From the NCBI RefSeq assembly GCF_040947875.1, contig NZ_JBFRXN010000002.1, forward strand, positions 2,604,001-2,668,000: 64,000 bases of DNA. Direction: 5' to 3'. The notes under the pieces are model-generated. The model worked only from the letters and a program-made list of their open reading frames with translations. It made no database searches and was not told where the DNA came from. A program made the translations under genes and the position numbers. Shown here in pieces: positions 57,083-64,000 of the stretch. How positions within the stretch are numbered: position 1 is the stretch's first letter; each line of letters begins with the position of its first letter. This DNA is from Pseudomonas sp. MYb118 (GTDB lineage Bacteria; Pseudomonadota; Gammaproteobacteria; Pseudomonadales; Pseudomonadaceae).

Positions 57083-60000
57083 ATGGACCGTCTGACACGC
57101 CTGATGGCCGCACTGACCCGTTGGGGTCTGGGCCTGTGCGCGTTGGTTTTGGTGTTGATGGCGCTTTACGTCAGCCTGGGGCGCGAGCTGACGCCGCTGG
57201 TGGCCGAGTATCAGGCCGAAGTCGAAGCCAAGGGCAGTGCCGCCCTTGGCATGCCGTTGAACATCGGCGCGCTGGAAGGCAACTGGCGCGGTTTCGCACC
57301 GATTCTGTTCGCCCACGATGTCACGGTCGGCGAGGGCAGCCATGCCCTGCACCTGGACCAGGTACGCGTGGTCCCGGACGTCTGGGCCAGTCTGCTGGCG
57401 CGCGAAGTGCGCATCGCCCACCTTGAACTCAACGGTCTGAAGATCAACCTCAAGGAAGGCGAGGACGGGCATTGGGCGCTGCAAGGCCTGCCGGTGCAGG
57501 AGGATCAGCCGCTCGATCCGGAGCAACTGCTCAACCGGATGCAAATGGTGCAGCAACTGTCGGTGCTCGACAGCCAGGTGACGTTGCAGCCGCTGGATCA
57601 GCCGCCGCTGACCTTCACCTACGTAGGCCTGAACCTGAAAACCGGGGCCTACCGGCAACGGCTCGATGCACGACTGAACCTGCCCGACGGCCAGCCGGTG
57701 GCAATGAGCCTGCGCACACGCATCCGGGCCAGCCAGTGGCAGGACGGCGAAGCCGATGGCTATCTGAGCCTGCCGCAAAGCGACTGGTCGAAGTGGCTGC
57801 CTGAACGCCTGACCCAACAATGGAATTTTTCCCGGATCAAGGCCGGTGGCGAGCTTTGGTTCAACTGGAACAAGGGCGCGTTGCAGAGTGGCGCGATCCG
57901 CTTGAACGCGCCGCAGCTCAAGGGTGCCTACGCCGAGCGCAAACCGATCCAGATCAACAACCTCGCGCTCAACGGTTACTTCCAGCGTAACGCCGAAGGT
58001 TTCCTCGTGACCCTCGATTCCCTGGCGATGAACCTGGGCGAGACCCGCTGGGAGTCACGCCTGCAACTGCGCCAGAGCCATGCCACCGACAAGGCCGAGG
58101 AACTCTGGCATCTGCAAGCCGACCGCCTCGACCTGACGCCACTGACACCCTTGCTCAATGCCCTGGCGCCTTTCCCGCAGGGGCTTGCCACGGCGGTCGA
58201 ACGACTCAAGGTCACCGGTGGTTTGCGCAACGTGCTGCTCGATTTCCGCCCCGGTGCCACTGACGACAGCAAGGTCAGCTTTGCCGCCAACCTCGATCAG
58301 GTCGGCTTCGATGCCTACCACGGCGCGCCGGCGGCGAGAAATGTCAGCGGCAGTATCAGCGGTGACCTTGGCCATGGCGAACTGCGGATGGACAGCAAGG
58401 ACTTCGTCCTGCACCTGGACCCGATCTTCGCCAAGCCATGGCAATACATCCAGGCGAACGCCCGGCTGACCTGGAAGCTCGACAAGGAAGGTTTCACCCT
58501 GATCGCGCCGTACCTGAAGGTGCTGGGCGAGGAAGGCAAGATTGCCGGCGACTTCCTCATCCGCCTGCATTTCGACCACTCCCAGGAAGACTACATGGAT
58601 CTGCGGGTCGGCCTGGTGGAGGGGGATGGCAAATACACCGCCAAGTACCTGCCGGAAGTGCTCAGCCCGGAGCTCGACGAATGGCTGCGTACCGCCATTC
58701 TCAAGGGCGCGGTCGATCAGGGTTTCTTCCAGTATCAGGGCTCGCTGAACCATGGGGCGGCCGACGCTGACCGCAGCATCAGCCTGTTCTTCAAGGTGCA
58801 CGATGCCGAGCTGGCCTTCCAGCCGGGCTGGCCGCATGTCAGCAAGGTCAGTGGCGATGTGTTCATCGAAGACAGTGGCGTGCGGATTCTGGCGAGCAAA
58901 GGCCAGTTGCTCGACACCCAGGTCAGTGACATCTACGTCAATATTCCGCACGCGCCCGCCGGGCAAAGTGTCCACCTGTTACTCGATGGCGCCTTCGACG
59001 GCGGCCTGGGTGATGGCCTGAAAATTCTCCAGGAAGCACCGATCGGCACCGCTGACACCTTTGCCGGATGGCAGGGCGAGGGCGACCTTACCGGCAAGCT
59101 GAAGCTGGATATTCCGCTGGTCAAGGGTGAGGAACCGAAGATCCTGGTCGACTTCAAGACGGCCAAGGCCCGCTTGAAACTCGCCGAACCGGCCCTCGAA
59201 CTGACTCAGCTCAAGGGCGATTTCCGCTTCGACAGCGCCAAGGGCCTGAGCGGGCAGAACATCAGCGCTCGCGCGTTCGACAGGCCGGTTACGGCGCAGA
59301 TCTTCGCCGACGGCAGCCCGGGCAAGATCAAGACGCGGGTCAGTGCCTCCGGCCAGGTCGAGGTCAAGAAACTCACCGATTGGCTCAGCGTGAGCCAACC
59401 GCTGCCCGTGTCGGGGCTGATTCCTTATCAGCTGCAACTGAACCTGGGCGGCGATGACAGTCAGTTGATGGTCAGTTCCAGCCTCAAGGGGGTGGCCGTC
59501 GATCTGCCTGCGCCGTTCGGCATGGCCGCCGATGTCGGGCGCGACACGATGTTTCGCATGACCCTGCAAGGGCAGGATCGTCGTTACTGGGTTAAGTATG
59601 GAGATCTGGCGAGCTTCACGTTCGAGGCGCCGCCTGCCAGCTTTGCCGACGGTCGCGGCGAGTTGTTCCTCGGCAATGGCGATGCGGTCCTGCCGGGGGC
59701 CAAGGGCCTGCGGGTACGCGGAGCGCTGTCCGAGCTGGATGTCGGTCCCTGGAAAACGCTGGTGGACAAGTACGCCGGACAGGATCCGGGCGGCAGCGCC
59801 AAGCAGTTGCTCAGCAGCGTCGACGTCAAGGTCGGCAAGCTCAGCGGTGTCGGCACCACACTGGATCAGGCGGCGGTGCAGCTCAACCGCAAGCCGAGCG
59901 CGTGGGCCTTGCAGCTCGACAGTCAGCAGGTCAAGGGCAACGCCAACATCCCCGATACGAAAGGTGCGCCCATCGCGGTCAACCTGCAATACGTGCGCTT

Positions 60001-60886
60001 GCCCGCACCGGACCCGACCGTGCAGGCTGACGAGAACGCGCCGGACCCGCTGGCCAGCGTCGACCCGACGAAGATCCCGGCGCTGGATATCACCATCAAC
60101 CAGTTGTTCCAGGGCCAGGATCTGGTCGGGGGCTGGTCGCTGAAAATACGCCCGACCGGCAAGGGCATTGCCCTCAACACCATGGACATGGGGCTCAAGG
60201 GCATCCTGTTGCAGGGTGATGGCGGCTGGGAAGGCACGCCAGTGGCTTCTGCCAGTTGGTTCAAGGGGCGCGCCAGCGGCAAGAATCTGGCCGATGTGCT
60301 CAAGGGCTGGGGCTTTGCCCCAACCGTGACCAGTGAAGAGTTCCACATGGATATCGACGGGCGCTGGCCCGGCTCGCCGGCGTGGCTGGCCACCAAGCGT
60401 TTCTCCGGTACGCTGGATGCTTCGCTGAACAAAGGTCAGTTCGTCGAGGTCGAGGGCGGTGCCCAGGCGCTGCGGGTATTCGGTCTGCTCAACTTCAACT
60501 CCATCGGCCGGCGCTTGCGCCTGGACTTCTCCGACCTGTTCGGCAAGGGCTTGAGCTATGACCGGGTCAAGGGCCTGCTGACCGCGACGAACGGCGTCTA
60601 TGTAACCAGCAAGCCGATCGTGATGACGGGGCCGTCGAGTAACGTGGAGCTGGATGGCACACTCAGCCTGGTGGACGAGCAGATCGACGCCAAGCTGCTG
60701 GTGACTCTGCCGGTGACCAACAACCTGCCGATTGCCGCGTTGATCGTCGGCGCGCCGGCGGTCGGTGGCGCGCTGTTCCTGATCGACAAATTGATCGGTG
60801 ACCGCGTGGCGCGTTTCGCCAGTGTAAAATACACGGTCAAAGGCCCCTACAAAGAGCCGAAAATCACCTTCGACAAGCCGTTTTGA
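57083..60886 (+). CDS. yhdP: AsmA-like protein YhdP (TIGR02099 family)
   Basis: A 1267-residue protein with one N-terminal membrane helix (about 15-35) and a very long periplasmic region rich in short beta strands, the AsmA-like repeat fold. It ends with the DUF3971/AsmA_2 type segment AALIVGAPAVGGALFLIDKL. In E. coli YhdP, TamB and YdbH carry phospholipids from the inner to the outer membrane. GGGAG precedes the ATG at 57083; the longer frame start is a TTG. It lies in the same mre-maf-rng-yhdP-tldD order as E. coli. Confidence 0.95.
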   Translation: MDRLTRLMAALTRWGLGLCALVLVLMALYVSLGRELTPLVAEYQAEVEAKGSAALGMPLNIGALEGNWRGFAPILFAHDVTVGEGSHALHLDQVRVVPDVWASLLAREVRIAHLELNGLKINLKEGEDGHWALQGLPVQEDQPLDPEQLLNRMQMVQQLSVLDSQVTLQPLDQPPLTFTYVGLNLKTGAYRQRLDARLNLPDGQPVAMSLRTRIRASQWQDGEADGYLSLPQSDWSKWLPERLTQQWNFSRIKAGGELWFNWNKGALQSGAIRLNAPQLKGAYAERKPIQINNLALNGYFQRNAEGFLVTLDSLAMNLGETRWESRLQLRQSHATDKAEELWHLQADRLDLTPLTPLLNALAPFPQGLATAVERLKVTGGLRNVLLDFRPGATDDSKVSFAANLDQVGFDAYHGAPAARNVSGSISGDLGHGELRMDSKDFVLHLDPIFAKPWQYIQANARLTWKLDKEGFTLIAPYLKVLGEEGKIAGDFLIRLHFDHSQEDYMDLRVGLVEGDGKYTAKYLPEVLSPELDEWLRTAILKGAVDQGFFQYQGSLNHGAADADRSISLFFKVHDAELAFQPGWPHVSKVSGDVFIEDSGVRILASKGQLLDTQVSDIYVNIPHAPAGQSVHLLLDGAFDGGLGDGLKILQEAPIGTADTFAGWQGEGDLTGKLKLDIPLVKGEEPKILVDFKTAKARLKLAEPALELTQLKGDFRFDSAKGLSGQNISARAFDRPVTAQIFADGSPGKIKTRVSASGQVEVKKLTDWLSVSQPLPVSGLIPYQLQLNLGGDDSQLMVSSSLKGVAVDLPAPFGMAADVGRDTMFRMTLQGQDRRYWVKYGDLASFTFEAPPASFADGRGELFLGNGDAVLPGAKGLRVRGALSELDVGPWKTLVDKYAGQDPGGSAKQLLSSVDVKVGKLSGVGTTLDQAAVQLNRKPSAWALQLDSQQVKGNANIPDTKGAPIAVNLQYVRLPAPDPTVQADENAPDPLASVDPTKIPALDITINQLFQGQDLVGGWSLKIRPTGKGIALNTMDMGLKGILLQGDGGWEGTPVASASWFKGRASGKNLADVLKGWGFAPTVTSEEFHMDIDGRWPGSPAWLATKRFSGTLDASLNKGQFVEVEGGAQALRVFGLLNFNSIGRRLRLDFSDLFGKGLSYDRVKGLLTATNGVYVTSKPIVMTGPSSNVELDGTLSLVDEQIDAKLLVTLPVTNNLPIAALIVGAPAVGGALFLIDKLIGDRVARFASVKYTVKGPYKEPKITFDKPF

Positions 60887-60898
60887 TCCACCCCGCCC

Positions 60899-61003
60899 TC
60901 TGTAGGAGCGAGCTTGCTCGCGATTGGTCGTCAACGATAACGCTGGCCACCTGACACACTGCGGTGACTGTGATTCCATCGCGAGCAAGCTCGCTCCTAC
61001 AGG
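60899..61003. repeat. REPIN
   Basis: Inverted GAGCGAGCTTGCTCGC arms with the common inner spacer, between yhdP and the amidase gene, 17 bases before the latter. Confidence 0.9.
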
Positions 61004-61019
61004 TCCCAAGGAATAGCCC

Positions 61020-61868
61020 ATGTCCCTAGCGGTGATTCAAATGGTCAGCCAGAGCGATGTGCTGGCCAATCTGGCCCAGGCCCGTCGCCTGCTCGAACAG
61101 GCCGCTGCGCAAGGCGCGAAGCTGGCGGTGCTGCCGGAAAACTTCGCCGCCATGGGTCGTCGCGATGTCGTCGACATCGGTCGCGCCGAGGCGCTGGGTG
61201 AAGGGCCGATCCTGCCATGGTTGAAACAGACCGCCCGTGACCTCAAGTTATGGATAGTGGCGGGCACGTTGCCGTTGCCGCCGGTGGATCAGCCGATGGC
61301 CAAGTCTCACGCCTGTTCGTTGCTGGTCAACGATCAGGGCGAAACGGTGGCGCGCTACGACAAGTTGCACCTGTTCGATGTGGATGTGGCTGACAGCCGT
61401 GGGCGCTATCGTGAATCCGATGACTATGCTTTCGGAAGTGGAGTGGTGGTAGCCGACACGCCGGTGGGCCGATTGGGCCTGACGGTGTGTTATGACCTGC
61501 GCTTCCCCGAGCTGTACAGTGAATTGCGCGCTGCGGGCGCCGAGTTGATCACCGCGCCATCGGCGTTCACGGCGGTGACCGGCGCTGCGCACTGGGAGGT
61601 GCTGATTCGCGCACGGGCCATCGAGACACAGTGTTACGTGCTCGCGGCTGCCCAGGGTGGAACGCATCCGGGGCCGAGGGAAACCTGGGGGCATGCGGCG
61701 ATTGTCGACCCCTGGGGCCGGGTCCTGGCGCAACAGGATCAAGGCGAGGCCGTGCTGCTGGCCGAACGCGATAGCAGCGAACAGGCGTCCATCCGGGCGC
61801 GGATGCCGGTGTCCAGTCACCGGCGCTTTTTCTCGCAGGGCGCCCGGCGACCTGCCTCAGAACGTTGA
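61020..61868 (+). CDS. Carbon-nitrogen hydrolase (Nit1/Nit2-like amidase)
   Basis: A 282-residue nitrilase-superfamily enzyme. The catalytic triad is E40 in LAVLPENFA, K115 in RYDKLHLFD and C157 in GLTVCYDLRFPEL. The sequence around SRGRYRESDDYAFG and GAELITAPSAFTAVTG fits the Nit group that removes the amide from damaged (deaminated) glutathione. It lies between yhdP and tldD, as in PA4475 from memory. A REPIN ends just before its start, so yhdP-to-amidase read-through would pass a hairpin. Confidence 0.9.
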   Translation: MSLAVIQMVSQSDVLANLAQARRLLEQAAAQGAKLAVLPENFAAMGRRDVVDIGRAEALGEGPILPWLKQTARDLKLWIVAGTLPLPPVDQPMAKSHACSLLVNDQGETVARYDKLHLFDVDVADSRGRYRESDDYAFGSGVVVADTPVGRLGLTVCYDLRFPELYSELRAAGAELITAPSAFTAVTGAAHWEVLIRARAIETQCYVLAAAQGGTHPGPRETWGHAAIVDPWGRVLAQQDQGEAVLLAERDSSEQASIRARMPVSSHRRFFSQGARRPASER

Positions 61869-61885
61869 ATTAAGGCGTAAAGCAT

Positions 61886-63328
61886 ATGAGCGAGTTGTTG
61901 TCCTCAGTCAGTGAACACCTCCTGGCGCCTGGCGGCGTCACCCTCGAAAGCCTGCAAGGTGTGCTCGGCGATCTGGCCGGCCCGGGCATTGATGCCGCCG
62001 ACCTGTATTTCCAGGGACAGATTTCCGAGTCGTGGGCGCTGGAAGACGGGATCGTCAAGGAAGGCAGTTTCAACCTCGACCAGGGCGTTGGCGTGCGGGC
62101 GCAATCGGGTGAAAAGACCGGTTTTGCCTACAGCAATGCCATCACCCTCGAAGCCCTCGGTGCCGCGGCCCGTGCCGCCCGCTCGATCTCCCGTGCCGGG
62201 CAGAATGGCACGGTGCAGGCCTTCACCGCCCAGGACGTCGCGCAACTGTACGCGCCGGATAACCCCCTGGAAGTGCTGACCCGTGCGGAAAAGGTCGACC
62301 TGCTCAAGCGTATCGACGTTGCCACTCGCGCCCTCGACCCGCGTATCCAGCAAGTGACTGTGAGCATGGCCGGGGTCTGGGAGCGCATCCTGGTCGCCGC
62401 GACCGACGGCAGCCTGGCGGCGGATGTGCGTCCGCTGGTGCGCTTCAACGTCAGCGTGATCGTTGAACAGAACGGCCGCCGCGAGCGCGGTGGCCATGGT
62501 GGTGGCGGGCGTACCGACTACCGTTATTTCCTCGCCGAAGACCGCGCCATGGGCTATGCCCGTGAGGCGCTGCGTCAGGCGCTGGTCAACCTCGAAGCCA
62601 TCCCGGCGCCGGCCGGTACGCTGCCGGTGGTATTGGGTTCGGGTTGGTCCGGTGTGCTGCTGCACGAAGCGGTCGGTCATGGCCTGGAAGGCGACTTCAA
62701 CCGCAAGGGCAGTTCGGCCTACAGCGGCCGCATGGGCGAAATGGTTGCGTCCAAGCTGTGCACCATCGTCGATGACGGCACGCTGGCCGGTCGTCGCGGC
62801 TCGCTGAGTGTCGATGACGAAGGCACTCCAACCGAGTGCACCACGCTGATCGAGAACGGCGTCCTCAAGGGCTACATGCAGGACAAGCTCAACGCTCGCC
62901 TGATGGGCGTGGCCCGTACCGGCAACGGCCGTCGCGAGTCCTATGCGCACCTGCCGATGCCGCGCATGACCAACACCTACATGCTGGCGGGCGAGAGCGA
63001 TCCGGCGGAAATCATCGCTTCGGTGAAACGCGGTATCTACTGCGCCAACCTCGGCGGCGGCCAGGTCGATATCACCAGCGGCAAGTTCGTGTTCTCCACC
63101 AGCGAGGCGTACCTGATCGAGGACGGCAAGATCACCGCGCCGGTCAAGGGCGCAACGCTGATCGGTAACGGTCCGGAAGCCATGAGCAAGGTGTCGATGG
63201 TCGGCAACGACCTGTCGCTGGACAGCGGCGTGGGTACGTGCGGCAAGGATGGGCAGTCGGTGCCGGTGGGTGTCGGCCAGCCAACGCTGAAGATCGACGC
63301 GATCACCGTGGGTGGCACGGGCGCGTAA
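61886..63328 (+). CDS. tldD: Metalloprotease TldD
   Basis: A 480-residue peptidase that works with PmbA/TldE as a heterodimer on unstructured peptides, including antitoxin CcdA and microcin B17 precursor in E. coli. The zinc site HEAVGH is at 260-265 in [13 protein letters not shown], with the third ligand expected in the C-terminal [15 protein letters not shown] region. The [20 protein letters not shown] stretch is typical. It follows the amidase gene by 17 bases. pmbA is not seen in the window and probably starts just beyond the right edge. Confidence 0.97.
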   Translation: MSELLSSVSEHLLAPGGVTLESLQGVLGDLAGPGIDAADLYFQGQISESWALEDGIVKEGSFNLDQGVGVRAQSGEKTGFAYSNAITLEALGAAARAARSISRAGQNGTVQAFTAQDVAQLYAPDNPLEVLTRAEKVDLLKRIDVATRALDPRIQQVTVSMAGVWERILVAATDGSLAADVRPLVRFNVSVIVEQNGRRERGGHGGGGRTDYRYFLAEDRAMGYAREALRQALVNLEAIPAPAGTLPVVLGSGWSGVLLHEAVGHGLEGDFNRKGSSAYSGRMGEMVASKLCTIVDDGTLAGRRGSLSVDDEGTPTECTTLIENGVLKGYMQDKLNARLMGVARTGNGRRESYAHLPMPRMTNTYMLAGESDPAEIIASVKRGIYCANLGGGQVDITSGKFVFSTSEAYLIEDGKITAPVKGATLIGNGPEAMSKVSMVGNDLSLDSGVGTCGKDGQSVPVGVGQPTLKIDAITVGGTGA

Positions 63329-63340
63329 GCTGTGAAGCTG

Positions 63341-63367
63341 CGGGTGGGGCGCCTGGCGACCCACCCG
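63341..63367. terminator. Hairpin between convergent tldD and yjgA
   Basis: CGGGTGGG and CCCACCCG form an eight-base GC stem with an 11-base loop. T-runs are short on both strands. Confidence 0.45.
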
Positions 63368-63376
63368 TTTGGAAAC

Positions 63377-63901
63377 TCAGCGCAGGCCGCGTTGGGTTTC
63401 GTCCAGCTCACGGATGTATTTGAAGATTTTACGGCTCGAGGCAGGAGGCTTGTTGTGCGCCACCTCGTGCTGGGCCTGACGGACCAGGGAGCGTAACTGC
63501 TGGCGATCAGCCTCCGGGTACTCGGAGACGAATTTCTCCAGCACGGCGTCGTCACCGCCAATCAGGCGATCGCGCCAGCGTTCCAGGTTATGGAAACGTT
63601 CGTTGTATTGGCGAGTGGAGGCATCGAGTTGATCGAGCAGAACCAGAATCGCGTCAGTGTCCTGATCGCGCATCAGTTTGCCGATGAACTGCAAATGCCG
63701 TTTACGCGCGATGTGCGCAACGTGCTTGGGCGCATCCGCCAGGGCCCGGCGCAGGGCGTCGGTCAGCGGCAGTTTTGCCAGCAGGTCAGGCTTGAGCGTC
63801 GTGAGGCGCTCGCCGAGGTCAACCAGAGCATGCAGCTCGCGTTTGACCTGGGATTTGCTTTTTTCTCCCGTATCGAGGGAGTCGTCGTAAGAATCAACCA
63901 T
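63377..63901 (-). CDS. darP: Ribosome biogenesis factor YjgA (DarP)
   Basis: A 174-residue, charged, helical protein of the DUF615/YjgA family that binds the late 50S subunit. It shows [36 protein letters not shown] and [13 protein letters not shown]. The ATG at 63901 gives the family N-terminus MVDSYDD; a frame from 63916 adds five unconserved residues. It is convergent with tldD and lies between tldD and the expected pmbA. Confidence 0.94.
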   Translation of the reverse strand: MVDSYDDSLDTGEKSKSQVKRELHALVDLGERLTTLKPDLLAKLPLTDALRRALADAPKHVAHIARKRHLQFIGKLMRDQDTDAILVLLDQLDASTRQYNERFHNLERWRDRLIGGDDAVLEKFVSEYPEADRQQLRSLVRQAQHEVAHNKPPASSRKIFKYIRELDETQRGLR

Positions 63902-64000
63902 GGTGGCCGTCCGCAAGAAAACGCCGCCATGATAACCAGTCGGGGGCCGCTTGTCCGGCCCGGTCGCTCGAAGGCCTATCCCGATAGCAGAATTTGAGTG
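63902..64000. other. Right edge, no gene supported
   Basis: Ninety-nine bases upstream of yjgA. In related genomes pmbA starts on the plus strand around here, but no start with an RBS is visible. A GGGCCG/CGGCCC-type GC-rich palindromic stretch is present near 63946-63962. Confidence 0.4.

Overview
The window is high-GC chromosomal DNA of a fluorescent Pseudomonas, most like the P. fluorescens group. Three things point there: gene content, gene order that from memory follows the P. aeruginosa PA4472-PA4519 segment in blocks, and the many REP/REPIN palindromes (core GAGCGAGCTTGCTCGC or GAGCGAGCCTGCTCGC) between genes. I see no phage, insertion sequence, CRISPR array, tRNA or rRNA. Almost every gene belongs to a recognisable core or metabolic family. 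The less ordinary content is in leaders, start codons, operators and repeats.

Layout. 1-6050: fructose PTS island, a divergent fruR/cra fragment and fruBKA with a Cra-type operator between them. 6302-6761: a small unknown gene behind a strongly folded leader that can hide its ribosome binding site. 7230-13977: iron uptake block (piuB, piuA, piuC and a Sel1-repeat gene) with a Fur-like site ahead of piuA. 14088-15480: ornithine decarboxylase speC with a leader carrying a terminator-like hairpin and a ten-codon upstream ORF. 15888-19336: quaternary-amine (betaine/choline/carnitine) ABC importer opuCD-CC-CB-CA. 19790-21373: release factor 3. 21700-21951: a small secreted acidic protein. 22095-32824: dipeptide uptake locus, with three substrate-binding proteins, an OprD-type porin and dppBCDF. 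33251-36180: a SIMPL-domain protein and the redox two-component pair roxSR. 36278-38005: an SbmA/YddA-type ABC exporter. 38252-45348: galactarate/glucarate catabolism (GntR regulator, kdgD, semialdehyde dehydrogenase, MFS transporter, garD). 45537-48460: AEC permease, carboxymuconolactone-decarboxylase-like protein, cation/calcium exchanger and RlpA-like lipoprotein. 48619-51830: gatCAB. 52042-63901: the mreBCD-maf-rng-yhdP-nitrilase-tldD cell-shape and RNA-processing cluster, with convergent yjgA. The last ~100 bases hold no supported gene.

How the genes work together. Several blocks are complete pathways. FruBKA imports fructose as fructose 1-phosphate and phosphorylates it again. GarD, KdgD and the dehydrogenase take galactarate to 2-oxoglutarate, with GudP-like uptake and a GntR-type operator. 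OpdP, the DppA-like proteins and DppBCDF move di/tripeptides across both membranes. PiuA, PiuB and PiuC look like one iron-siderophore module. RoxSR is expected to tie respiration to redox state.

Possible new biology, all inference from sequence: the structured leader at 6607-6761, the speC leader with its uORF and attenuator-like hairpin, an apparent ATT start codon for mreC (and perhaps a second for the exchanger at 46974), and REPIN variants with a 40-bp perfect arm or a hybrid arm. No searches or folding programs were run. Family names and PAO1 comparisons come from memory.
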